A DNA stretch of 44,896 nt from Deltaproteobacteria bacterium (GTDB lineage Bacteria; Desulfobacterota; Binatia; UBA12015). The stretch spans positions 1-44,896 of the forward strand of contig VGTK01000019.1 in assembly GCA_016874715.1 (NCBI GenBank), given 5' to 3'. The translations under genes were made by a program, and so were the position numbers. Below, one piece after another: positions 15,840 through 24,295 of this stretch (position 1 is the first letter of the stretch; each line of letters starts with the position of its first letter). Below the pieces are notes generated by a model. The model had not been told where the DNA came from, made no database searches, and was given only the letters and a program-made list of their open reading frames with translations.

Positions 15840-16874
15840 ATGGACCGCCGGTCGATGCTCGCCGCGTGCACGGCGATCCTGCTGCTTCGGGGATCGTCCG
15901 CGCTCGCGGCGCCGCCGGCGTCCCCCGTGCCGCCGGCGGGCATGGTGCCGGTCCCGGCGGGCGAGTTCTGGATGGGGACCGAGGAGCCGACGATGCCCGA
16001 CGCGCGCCCTCTGCACCGCGTTTGGGTGGACGGGTTCTGGATGGACCGCACGGAGGTCACCAACGAGCAGTTCGAGCGCTTCGTCGCGGACACGAAGTAC
16101 TTGACCGTCGCGGAGCGGCCACTCGACCCGAAGGACTTCCCGGGCGTGCCCGCGGACGCGCTGCGGCCGGGCTCGATCGTGTTCTCGCCGCCCGCGGGGC
16201 CCGTGCCGCTCCAGGACCACCTCGCGTGGTGGAGCTACGTGCCGGGCGCGAGCTGGCGTCATCCCGAGGGGCCGCAGAGCGACGTCGCCGGCCGAGCGCG
16301 CCACCCGGTCGTGCACGTCGCGTGGGAGGACGCCGCGGCGTACTGCGCCCGGGCGGGCAAGCGTCTCCCGACCGAGGCCGAGTTCGAGCGCGCCGCGCGC
16401 GGCGGCCTCGACCGCAGGCGGTACGACTGGGGCGACGAGCTGCGGCCAGGCGGCAAGCCGCAGGCGAACACGTGGCAGGGCCACTTCCCGGACCAGAACA
16501 CGAAGGAGGACGGCTTCGCCGGGACGGCGCCGGTGGGGTCGTTCCCGCCCAACGGCTTCGGGCTGCACGACCTCGCCGGCAACGTGTGGGAGTGGTGCGC
16601 GGACTGGTACCGCCCCGACGCCTACGGCAAGGACGCGGCCGCCAGCGAGGTCACCCGCAACCCGCAGGGCCCGGCGGACAGCTTCGACCCGTCCGAGCCC
16701 GGCGTCACCAAGCGCGTGCAGCGCGGCGGATCGTACCTGTGCAGCGACCAGTACTGCTCACGCTACGTCCCCGGCGGCCGCGGCAAGGGCGACGTCAGCA
16801 GCGGGACGACCCACCTCGGCTTCCGCTGCGTCAAGAGCTTTCCGCCGGCGCCGGTGGCCGGCGCGCCAGGCTGA
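15840..16874 (+). CDS. Formylglycine-generating enzyme (sulfatase-modifying factor), exported form
   Basis: 344 residues. The FGE-sulfatase fold is complete, from MVPVPAGEFWMGTEEP and MDRTEVTNEQFERFV to DLAGNVWEWCADWY. The active-site segment RGGSYLCSDQYCSRY contains Cys301 and Cys306, matching the two copper-binding cysteines of true FGE (GGSYMC-x4-C in human), and it ends with the usual LGFRC. It should oxidise a Cys in sulfatases to formylglycine. Residues 1-25 look like a signal peptide, so it may act outside the cytoplasm. No sulfatase gene is in this window. It converges on the AsmA-like gene with 35 bases between stops. Confidence 0.88.
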   Translation: MDRRSMLAACTAILLLRGSSALAAPPASPVPPAGMVPVPAGEFWMGTEEPTMPDARPLHRVWVDGFWMDRTEVTNEQFERFVADTKYLTVAERPLDPKDFPGVPADALRPGSIVFSPPAGPVPLQDHLAWWSYVPGASWRHPEGPQSDVAGRARHPVVHVAWEDAAAYCARAGKRLPTEAEFERAARGGLDRRRYDWGDELRPGGKPQANTWQGHFPDQNTKEDGFAGTAPVGSFPPNGFGLHDLAGNVWEWCADWYRPDAYGKDAAASEVTRNPQGPADSFDPSEPGVTKRVQRGGSYLCSDQYCSRYVPGGRGKGDVSSGTTHLGFRCVKSFPPAPVAGAPG

Positions 16875-16909
16875 GGCGTCGCGACCGCGCCTGCGGGGCG
16901 GGCGGTACC

Positions 16910-19843
16910 CTACCAGGGAACGCGCCGCGCGAGGCTCCGCAGCGCGCCGGGCGCGATCGACGACAGCGGCTTGACGCCGATCTTCGGGTCCTGCGTCGGG
17001 CCACTCACGGTGAAGTCGACCGCGATCACTCCGTCGTTGCCGCCGAACAGGCTGCCGATGATCGGTACCCGCGCCGCCGCCGTGTTGAGGCCGTAGAACG
17101 ACGGCACGAGCGTTCCGTCGAGCGTGACGGCGTCGTTCGCGGCGTCGACCGTGCCGTTCCAGACCAGGCGCACCGACGGGCCGTCCGCGACGCCGTCCTT
17201 GAAGGTGACGGCGCGTGACCTGTAGGCGATGCCGCCGGTCAGCGAGTCGAAGCCGAGTCCCTGGCCCTGCATCGTGCTGAGGAGGCCGCCGAACGACGAC
17301 AGCATGAGCAGGCGGGCCAGGACCGGCGATCGCGTCAGCTTGAAGGCGCGCACGACGAGGTCGCCCGAGAACGGTGTTCCCGCGGCCTCGAGATCGACGT
17401 TGCCGGTGAACTTCAGCCGCCCTCCCTGCGTCTGCATGTCCGGCATGAGCAGGCGGAGCAGCGTGCTCGCGTCGCTCGACGTCAGCACGAAGCCGTTTCC
17501 CTTCTGCGCCGGAGTCAGGTCGAGCGAGAACTGCGGGCTGGGGTTCTTCGGGTCGGCCGGCGGCAGGACGCCGTCGAGGTCGAGCGTTGCGATCCGCCTG
17601 GCACCCGGGCCGAGTGTCGCCCTGGCGTATGCGGACGCGCCCGGCGCCTGGAACGAGAACGGGTTCACGGTGGCGATGCGGCTGCCGGCCAGCGACAGCG
17701 TCATGTCGACCCGAGCGGCGGTCCCCGGTTGCTTGACGAGCCGCAGCTCCGGCGCGTCGAGCGTCGCCCGGGTGAGGTCGATGTCCACGGTCGCCGTCCC
17801 CTTGCCGTCGGTGCGCTGCTCGACGTGCGCGCTGACCGCCGCCGGTCCGAGGAGCCACGGGTGCAGGTCGAGGCCCAGCGCCGTGCGTCCTTCGGTGTCG
17901 ACGGTGCTCCGAACGTCGATGGTGCGGTTGACGCCGGACTTCGCTCCGAGCGTCTCGCGCCACGTCACGTCGCAGGGCACACCGGCGAGCCGCGCGCTGC
18001 CGTCGAGCGACAGCGCGTTGCCGCCGACGCGCAGCGAGAGCGCACCGTTGCTCACGGCGAAGTCTGCGACGGCGTTCGGAAAGCCGGCGCCGACCAGCTG
18101 CGCCTCGACGCTGGCACCCAGGTCGGGTGGGATCGGCGCGCCGTCCAGGGGGAAGCCGAGCTTCACGCGTGCCGTGGTGGTGCCCGAGACGACCTTCGGG
18201 TCGATGCCGATCTGCCGGGCGTAGTGGAGCGGCTCCGCGTCGACGAGCGTCAGCGCGTCGCGGATCGAGCCGCGTGCCTGCGCGTCGATCGCGATGGTGG
18301 TGATCTTCCTGGTCAGGCCGGCGATGGCCACGGTCGCCGACGGCACCGCGACGTTCGCGACCTTCGCGGCCGTGACCGCGAAATCGAAGCCATCGGTCGA
18401 GAACGTGGCGGTGCCGTCGATGCCCGTCGCCGGCGGCATGGTGTCGAGGTAGTGCACCGCGAGGCCGCGGAAGGCGAGCTTTCCGGCCAGAGCCTGCAGC
18501 GCGAACGCGGGTGGCGAGGCCGTGGGTACGAGCGTCGCGTCGACGACCACGCTCGCGCTGCCGACGGTTCCGCCCGAGACGTTGCGCGTCACCCACTTGC
18601 GTGCCGATGCGCCGGCGGTGGGCGGCCAGTAGCGCGCCAGGTCGCCGGTCGGAAGACCGCTCACGCGTGCGTCGCCGTGTAGCGCGCCGGCGTCCCGGCC
18701 CGACCACCGTCCGGTGACGCGCACCTCGGGCGCACCGAGATCCATCACGAGCTGCGCCAGCTCGACGGTGTCGGATGCCGCGTCGTACGACGCGTCGAGC
18801 GAGATGCGCTCGACGGCGAGCGGATCGGTGAACGGAGCCGGCAGTGCGATCACGCCCTGAGAGGCGCTGCCGGCGAGCGCGACCCGGCGCACGGCGTCGG
18901 CCGCGTCGAGCTCGGCGGTGACCTTGCCGGCCAGCGGCAGCCGCAGGTGGCTCGCGGTCTCGAGGACTGCGGCCGCGACCGAGCCGGGCTGCGGCTGGAG
19001 GATGCTGGCGGTTTGCAGAGCGGCGGCCGGCTCGAGGCCGCTGAACGAGAGCTCGAGCGTCGTTCCGCCGCCGCCGTCGGCCGTGTTGCGCGTGATCGAC
19101 GTTTCGACCGGGATGCGCTGTCCGGCGATGGCGATCGCGGTCGCGGCGTGCAGGTCGATCGCGCCGGCGGCGCGGGAGACGTCGAGCGACACGGCGTCGG
19201 CCTCGGTGGTGAAGCCGCTCCGGCGGTCGACCAGCGACAGCCGCCCGTCGCGCACGGCGATGCTCTGCAGGAATCGTGCGGCGGGGGCCGCGCCCTGGTC
19301 GGCGGCTTCGCCCGCGAGCAGCTTGGCGAACACCGACTCGCCACCCTCCTGCGCCCCGCCGCTGCCGAGGCCGAGGTCGAAGTTGCCGTCGGGCTCGCGC
19401 ACCAGGGTGAGCTGCGGTGCGGCGAGCTCGATCGCGCGCGGCGCGAGCTCGCCGCGCAGCAGCGCGGGCACGCTGAGCTCCATCGCGAGTGACGAGACGC
19501 CGACCAGGATCGCACCGGCCGCGTCCCGGCAGGCGACGTCGCGCGCGCGCAGGTCCACGTCGTACCACCGGTCGGTCCACACCAGCTCGGTGGCACCGAC
19601 CGAGACGGTGAACGAGCCGTCCGTCGGCTCGAGCGCGCGCACCACCGTTGCAGTCAGGAAGTCGAGCGGCACGGGGCCGCGCGACAGCCGGAGCAGCAGC
19701 GCACCGATCCCGAGCATCACCAGCGCCACGACCAGAGCCAGCAGCTTCACCAGCCGCCGCGCCCAGCGGCGTCCCGGCCCTGCCTCTTCCGTCCCCGCAC
19801 CCAACGGGTTTGTGAAATTGCAGACCCGCGGGGCCGACGCCAC
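16910..19843 (-). CDS. AsmA/YhdP-family inner-membrane-anchored protein (DUF3971-type)
   Basis: 977 residues. A single N-terminal membrane helix (KLLALVVALVMLGIGALLL) is followed by a long repetitive beta-strand region, typical of the AsmA/YhdP/TamB bridge proteins that carry phospholipid to the outer membrane. The C-terminal LVVRAFKLTRSPVLARLLMLSSFGG and DGTLVPSFYGLNTAAARVPIIGSLFGGNDG match the YhdP C-terminus. The size is below that of E. coli YhdP (about 1270). It starts with GTG 19843; an in-frame TTG at 19804, closer to the helix, is an alternative. It sits close to the Mla genes, so both directions of lipid flow may be encoded nearby. Confidence 0.87.
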   Translation of the reverse strand: MASAPRVCNFTNPLGAGTEEAGPGRRWARRLVKLLALVVALVMLGIGALLLRLSRGPVPLDFLTATVVRALEPTDGSFTVSVGATELVWTDRWYDVDLRARDVACRDAAGAILVGVSSLAMELSVPALLRGELAPRAIELAAPQLTLVREPDGNFDLGLGSGGAQEGGESVFAKLLAGEAADQGAAPAARFLQSIAVRDGRLSLVDRRSGFTTEADAVSLDVSRAAGAIDLHAATAIAIAGQRIPVETSITRNTADGGGGTTLELSFSGLEPAAALQTASILQPQPGSVAAAVLETASHLRLPLAGKVTAELDAADAVRRVALAGSASQGVIALPAPFTDPLAVERISLDASYDAASDTVELAQLVMDLGAPEVRVTGRWSGRDAGALHGDARVSGLPTGDLARYWPPTAGASARKWVTRNVSGGTVGSASVVVDATLVPTASPPAFALQALAGKLAFRGLAVHYLDTMPPATGIDGTATFSTDGFDFAVTAAKVANVAVPSATVAIAGLTRKITTIAIDAQARGSIRDALTLVDAEPLHYARQIGIDPKVVSGTTTARVKLGFPLDGAPIPPDLGASVEAQLVGAGFPNAVADFAVSNGALSLRVGGNALSLDGSARLAGVPCDVTWRETLGAKSGVNRTIDVRSTVDTEGRTALGLDLHPWLLGPAAVSAHVEQRTDGKGTATVDIDLTRATLDAPELRLVKQPGTAARVDMTLSLAGSRIATVNPFSFQAPGASAYARATLGPGARRIATLDLDGVLPPADPKNPSPQFSLDLTPAQKGNGFVLTSSDASTLLRLLMPDMQTQGGRLKFTGNVDLEAAGTPFSGDLVVRAFKLTRSPVLARLLMLSSFGGLLSTMQGQGLGFDSLTGGIAYRSRAVTFKDGVADGPSVRLVWNGTVDAANDAVTLDGTLVPSFYGLNTAAARVPIIGSLFGGNDGVIAVDFTVSGPTQDPKIGVKPLSSIAPGALRSLARRVPW

Positions 19844-19899
19844 CAGAGCTCGGATCCCCGCCTTGCGCGGCGCCCCTCGTTCGAGCCGATCGCAGCGGC

Positions 19900-20028
19900 A
19901 GTCCGGACGGCACCGGGCCCCCTGCGAAGCCGCAGGCGAGCGGCCGAGCGCAGCGAGCGCGGGGAGTGGGGCCCCGTCAAGCTACGCTTGACGGGGCGAG
20001 GGGGCGCGTGCCCCCTCGTTGAATCAAC
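19900..20028. terminator. Array of three perfect hairpins, likely bidirectional terminator
   Basis: Three palindromes follow each other: CCCCGTCAAGC-TAC-GCTTGACGGGG (19972-19996, 11-bp stem), GAGGGGGC-GCGT-GCCCCCTC (19998-20017, 8-bp stem) and GTTGA-A-TCAAC (20018-20028). They begin four bases after the stop of the minus-strand exported gene. The flanking 19900-19971 is a GCGAGCGnnCGAGCGCAGCG-like low-complexity stretch. A terminator for the minus-strand operon is the simplest role. The compound structure also resembles a dispersed palindromic repeat. Confidence 0.75.
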
Positions 20029-20031
20029 GCA

Positions 20032-20526
20032 TCACCCCCCGAAGACCTTCTCTGCCATCGACTTCGTCGGCGTCGGGCCGACGATCGGCTCACCGCGCTC
20101 GACGTTGGTCACCAGCACGCGTTGCGGTCCGAACGCCGTGTAGCCCGTGATCCGCAGGTACTGGTTCGGCTGCGCCGTCGAGATCTTCTCGAGCAGGGAC
20201 GCGTCGCCGTTGAGGATCAGGTTCGGGTGCAGCGGCTGGATCGCGGCCACGACGTCGGGGCCGGACACCGGCCCCGCGGACAGCACGATGATGTTGGTCA
20301 GCGCGAAGCGCCGGCCCGGCGCGCGCTCGAGCCACACGTCGATCATCATCCAGGGGTTCACCTGCGCCGCCGTCGCGTCGATGTAGCCCTCGATGCGCAG
20401 CTGGACGGGGTCGCGGATGACCTGGGCGAGAGCGGCGGCTGGCAGGCCGAGCAGCAGGAACAGTGCGGCCGCGACGCGCGTCGCACGGCGTCGCGAGCAG
20501 CCGTGCCGCGCCGCTGCCGTCCTCAC
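20032..20526 (-). CDS. Exported protein of unknown function
   Basis: 164 residues from GTG 20526, which overlaps the carboxylesterase stop (GTGA). A signal peptide (TRVAAALFLLLGLPAAALAQ) is followed by a compact domain of about 125 residues with VQLRIEGYID, MMIDVWLERAPGRRFALTNIIVLSAG and NQYLRITGYTAFGPQRVLVTNVERG. The pattern suggests a small beta sandwich. No family was recognised. It is the last gene of the VOC-esterase-exported protein operon and is followed by the hairpin array. Confidence 0.65.
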   Translation of the reverse strand: MRTAAARHGCSRRRATRVAAALFLLLGLPAAALAQVIRDPVQLRIEGYIDATAAQVNPWMMIDVWLERAPGRRFALTNIIVLSAGPVSGPDVVAAIQPLHPNLILNGDASLLEKISTAQPNQYLRITGYTAFGPQRVLVTNVERGEPIVGPTPTKSMAEKVFGG

Positions 20527-22403
20527 CTCTTGCCCCAGGGGTACTCGTCGAGCGGGAACGCCGCGCACGCGCCGTCCGCGATCTGCCAGTACTGCTGCTT
20601 GTCGAAGCCGCGCGAGAAGTTGACCAGGTCGCGGTAGACCGCGCAGCGCTGCCAGCGCTCGGGCAGACGCGGGTCCTGCTCGATGTCGGCGAGGATCTGC
20701 TCGCGCGTCTCGAGAACGTCGGCCATGCGCACGCCACCGCCGTCGGACGTGTCGAGCAGCATGGTGTCGTCGCCGCTCCACGCCGGCCACTCGGGCAGGT
20801 CGCTGCCGCCGCGACCGGGCTTGCCGGTGCGTGCGAACTGCGCCCAGTACGCCATCATGCTCGCCGACAGCTCCTCGCGTCCGGGCAGGTTCTCGTCGGT
20901 CCAGACGACGTTGCCTTCCTTCCCCAGATCGAAGTGGCCGAACACGAACGGGATCTCGAAGCCGTGCGCCGCGCCGATCATCCGGCTCAGGTCGCTGCCG
21001 AGAACCGTCGGCTCCTCGTCCCAGTCGAAGCGATAGACGTAGGCCGGGGAGCGGCCGGACGCTGCGAGCGCCGCCGCGGGCTCGTCCGCTCCGGTGGCCT
21101 TCCAGATGCGCGACAGGTAGCTCGCGCGCGCCTCGTACATGTTCTCGTCGACGAAGCGCGGCAGGACCCAGAAGCGCCACGTGATCAGATCGGGCTGCCC
21201 GAACATGAAGACCTTGTTCTCGTCGCGGTTGGTCCCGATCATCACGGGAACGGGAGCGTGGCCTTCCGGGCGTCCGAGATTCGCGAGCGGGTCGCTCGGG
21301 ATCACGGTTCCGTCGGTGAACGCGAGCGGCATGCGGATCATTCCCGACGGGTCGGCAGTGTACGCCGTCAGCAGGTCCATCGTGCCCTTGCCGCGCAGGT
21401 AGCCCGCGACGTCCTGGTCGCTCATCGCGGCGAGGCGTGCCTTGGCCGCGTCGCGGTCGCTCGCGGTGCCGTCCCGCTCGAGGAGCCGGAGCACGATCTC
21501 GGTCGAGCTCTGCGGCAGGCCGGGATCGGTCGCATCGGCGGCGCGCTCCGCCTTGCCCGGGTCGCCGACCGGCAGCCCGGGGCTCTGCGCGATCGCGCGG
21601 TGGAAGAGACCGCGCGCCTGCGGTGCCAGCAGCAGCGAGTAGACGTTCATGCCGCCCGCCGACTCGCCGAAGATGGTCACGTTGCCGGGGTCGCCGCCGA
21701 ATGCCGCGATGTTGTCCCGAACCCACTCGAGCGCGCGCACCAGGTCGAGCACCGCGAAGTTCCCCGAGCGCTCGGCCGCGGTCTCGGCGCCCGCGCGCAG
21801 CGCAGCGTGGCGGAAGTAGCCGAACGGACCGAGGCGGTACTGCACCGCGACGACGACCACGTTCTCGCGCACCGCCAGGTTGCCGCCGTCGTAGAACGCG
21901 GTCGTGCCGATGCTGTTTCCACCGCCGTGGATCCAGACCATCACCGGCAGCCGGGCCTTGCCCTTGGGCACGCGGTCGTCGGCGAAGCGTGGCGTCCAGA
22001 CGTCGAGCGTCAGGCAGTCTTCCTGACCGGCCGGCGTACCGGGCTCGAGGTCGGTCACGCCGGCGAAGTGGCTCGCGTACTGCGTGCACGGCGCCCCGTG
22101 CGCGACGGTCTCACGCGCGTCGGTCCATGCCTCGGGCGGCTCGGGTGCGCGCCAGCGCCGCTCGGCGACCGGCGGCTTCGCGTACGGGATGCCCAGCCAC
22201 GCAAGCGAGCCGTAGCGTCCCTCGCCACCGATCACGTCGCCGCTCTGCGTGGTGCGGCGCGTCGCCGGATCGGGCCCGCGCAGCGGCGGCTCGCCGTGCC
22301 GGGTGCAGCCCGACCCGAGCAGGACCCCCGCGACGAGCAGCGGCACGGCGAACGAGGCGCCTGCGAGCCGGGCGTGGCGGACCGACCGTTCGATACGCTG
22401 CAC
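20523..22403 (-). CDS. Type-B carboxylesterase, predicted lipoprotein
   Basis: 626 residues. The alpha/beta-hydrolase signature is clear: DCLTLDVWTP, oxyanion-hole MVWIHGGGNSIG, nucleophile elbow GDPGNVTIFGESAGG, an acid residue in the GTNRDENKVFM region and His in GAAHGFEIPFVFG. The N-terminus has a hydrophobic stretch and lipobox LGSGC, so it is probably an outer-membrane or periplasmic lipoprotein. GTG 22403 is chosen because it follows the VOC stop directly; the longer open frame to 22700 overlaps that gene. The ester substrate is unknown. Confidence 0.88.
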   Translation of the reverse strand: MQRIERSVRHARLAGASFAVPLLVAGVLLGSGCTRHGEPPLRGPDPATRRTTQSGDVIGGEGRYGSLAWLGIPYAKPPVAERRWRAPEPPEAWTDARETVAHGAPCTQYASHFAGVTDLEPGTPAGQEDCLTLDVWTPRFADDRVPKGKARLPVMVWIHGGGNSIGTTAFYDGGNLAVRENVVVVAVQYRLGPFGYFRHAALRAGAETAAERSGNFAVLDLVRALEWVRDNIAAFGGDPGNVTIFGESAGGMNVYSLLLAPQARGLFHRAIAQSPGLPVGDPGKAERAADATDPGLPQSSTEIVLRLLERDGTASDRDAAKARLAAMSDQDVAGYLRGKGTMDLLTAYTADPSGMIRMPLAFTDGTVIPSDPLANLGRPEGHAPVPVMIGTNRDENKVFMFGQPDLITWRFWVLPRFVDENMYEARASYLSRIWKATGADEPAAALAASGRSPAYVYRFDWDEEPTVLGSDLSRMIGAAHGFEIPFVFGHFDLGKEGNVVWTDENLPGREELSASMMAYWAQFARTGKPGRGGSDLPEWPAWSGDDTMLLDTSDGGGVRMADVLETREQILADIEQDPRLPERWQRCAVYRDLVNFSRGFDKQQYWQIADGACAAFPLDEYPWGKR

Positions 22404-22408
22404 GGCGG

Positions 22409-22945
22409 TCAGGAGGCTGCGCCGGCCGTGATCGGCTCGTGGACGGACGAGGTGCCGAGCCCCTCGAGGGGCGGAGCGGGATCGTGGACCAGCCGGCTCG
22501 CCGCGGCGATCTCCTCCGCGCTGAACGAAGGCGTCGTGCAGCAGAACTCGACCAGCGGGCCGTTCGGATCGGTGGTGTAGATCGACGTGCACCATTCGTG
22601 GTCGACCTCGAGCACGCGGATGCCGCTCTCCTGCCAGATCTTGCGGCGAGCGTGCAGGTCGTCGAGCGTCGGCGCGTCGAAGGCGACGTGGTTCACCCAC
22701 TCCGGGGCCCCCAGGCTCTGCGCGTGATCGGCCTTCCAGTCGTCGCCGATCTGCGGGTCGTGCAGGTCCCAGAACGCGATCATCTGGCCGTTGCCGGTGT
22801 CGTAGACCAGGTATTTGGCCCAGCCCCGATCGCCCGGGGTGGGGGCGGCCACCACCTTGACCAGACGGAAGCCCATGCGGCGCGTGTAGAACTCGTGCGT
22901 CGCCGTGAGGTCCCTGGTGCCGTACGCCACGTGGTGGAAAGCCAT
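22409..22945 (-). CDS. VOC-superfamily protein (glyoxalase/extradiol dioxygenase fold)
   Basis: 178 residues from ATG 22945, with a good ribosome site (AGGAGG) upstream. Two beta-alpha-beta-beta-beta repeats are visible: HHVAYGTRDLTATHEFYTRRMGFRLV and WVNHVAFDAPTLDDL, ending in SIYTTDPNGPLVEF. Candidate metal ligands are His5, His86 and Glu133. This fits a metal-dependent lyase, isomerase or ring-cleaving dioxygenase; the reaction cannot be told. It is the first gene of an operon with a carboxylesterase six bases downstream. Confidence 0.85.
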   Translation of the reverse strand: MAFHHVAYGTRDLTATHEFYTRRMGFRLVKVVAAPTPGDRGWAKYLVYDTGNGQMIAFWDLHDPQIGDDWKADHAQSLGAPEWVNHVAFDAPTLDDLHARRKIWQESGIRVLEVDHEWCTSIYTTDPNGPLVEFCCTTPSFSAEEIAAASRLVHDPAPPLEGLGTSSVHEPITAGAAS

Positions 22946-23033
22946 GCCTACCCTCCTGCTTCCCGTGCGTTACGCCGCGCGGGCCCGCGACTCAAGCACA
23001 AAGGCTCGATTCTCCAGGTTGGCCTCCGGATCC

Positions 23034-23082
23034 CGTCAGCGGGGACGCGGGTGCGTCGGACGCGCCCGCGTCCCCGCTGACG
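23034..23082. terminator. Strong 18-bp-stem terminator hairpin
   Basis: CGTCAGCGGGGACGCGGG (23034-23051) pairs perfectly with 23065-23082, with a 13-base loop that itself contains GCGTC/GACGC. It begins nine bases past the stop of the DUF4394 gene on the minus strand. It insulates that gene from the VOC operon. Confidence 0.85.
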
Positions 23083-23090
23083 GACGGGGG

Positions 23091-23998
23091 CTACTGGTCG
23101 AGCGGGGCCGCGACGCCGATCACGTTCCCGCCGAGGGTGCCGATGCGCACCGCGGCGCCGGTGAGCAGGTCGACGCGGTAGAAGCCCGGCGTCCCCTCGA
23201 CGCTCAGGACGGCGAAACCAGCGTTGCGGATGGTCACTCCGTTGCGAACGGTCGAGTAGATGTCGAACCCGATCGGGCCGGTGGCGTCGACGCCGAGCTT
23301 GCCGGTCGGGAACAGCACGCCCGCGTTGAGCGGCGACTGCAGAACGACCTGGTCGCGGTTCCCATCGACGTCGAAGAGCGACGTCGCGGTGGCGGCGTCG
23401 AGGTCGTTGTTGGTGTACGCGGCCGCGACGACGTTGGTCGCCGCGACCGGCGCGGGCGGCATGCCCTCGACGTAGTTGAGTGCGCCGTCGGCGATCGTCG
23501 TACCGGTGGCGCTCACGTTGTGGCGCAGGTTCTGACCGTTGTCGGAGACGATGCGCAGCCGGTCGGCCGCCGGGTTGAAGTCGACCCGAACGACGTCGCG
23601 GCCGGGTCGAGCGCGACCGAGAGCTGGTTCACGCGGGTCGCGAGCGCAGAGCCCGGGGTAGCGAACCTGTAGACGCCGCCGTCGCCGACGGCGTACAGCA
23701 GACCGTCCTGCACGCGGTAGTCGATGCCGACCAGCTCGGTGTCGTTGCCCGACAGGCCGGTGACCGGTCCGAGATCGCGTGGTCGCGACGGGTTGCACTC
23801 GCCGAAGCTGAGCAGACGCTGGTCCGCGGTGAGCCCGACGAACGTCAGCTGTGGCCCGCCGCCGAGCAGCGAGCGAGCGCCGCAGCTGCCGACGCGCGGC
23901 AGCGCCCCCGCCGCGGCGGCGGGAGCGGCCGTAGCGGCCATCGTCAAGCCGATGATCGTGCCCGCGAGCACGCGGGCGCAGCTGTTCCGTGGGGACAT
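23091..23998 (-). pseudogene. Exported DUF4394-domain protein gene with a one-base frameshift
   Basis: From ATG 23998, behind a strong ribosome site (AAGGAGG at about 24002-24010), one frame encodes a signal peptide and the first half of a DUF4394 domain (ELVGIDYRVQDGLLYAVGDGG, then LSVALDPAATSFG). The second half lies in another frame: DFNPAADRLRIVSDNGQNLRHN, VAAAYTNNDLDAATATSLFDVD and LGVDATGPIGFDIYS. Adding one base near 23585-23590 would join them as FG-VDFNP, the usual order, giving 302 residues. The span is 908 bases, one short of a multiple of three. True mutation or a sequencing deletion in the CCC run at 23585-23587 are both possible. A strong terminator follows. Confidence 0.82.
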
Positions 23999-24295
23999 GG
24001 AGCCTCCTTCGCGCGGAGCGTGCGCCGGCGAGGTGGGGGCGCCCGTTGCGCACGCGGGCGAACGACATGCCCGCCCTCGATCACGCGCAGCCGCGATACG
24101 CACCGGGGCCCACGATCGGATGTGCGGGACCGCTACTTCTCCCCTTAAGTCGGTCTTGAATCCGTCCGCTGAAAGGCTGGGGCGGCGTGGCCAGCAAGGG
24201 GCTTTCCCTCGATCGCACGCTCCTGTAGATCGAACGGATTGCCTCCCGCCGCGGCTCTTCGGCCAGCGGTGGCCCCCCGAGGACGGAGCATCGAC
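23999..24295. other. Divergent intergenic region upstream of pckG
   Basis: 297 bases between the DUF4394 start and pckG. It holds the ribosome site of the minus-strand gene and a GGAG ribosome site for pckG at about 24286. It is slightly less GC-rich around 24140-24230. No confident promoter, riboswitch or small gene was seen. Confidence 0.5.

Noticed and set aside
15840..15872. Lipobox (MLAAC) at the start of the FGE gene
   Set aside because: The Cys is at residue 10, leaving too short a hydrophobic region before it for a lipoprotein signal.
23585..23600. Programmed -1 frameshift in the DUF4394 gene
   Set aside because: There is no X-XXY-YYZ slippery heptamer at the junction and no obvious following stem, so mutation or sequencing error is more likely.
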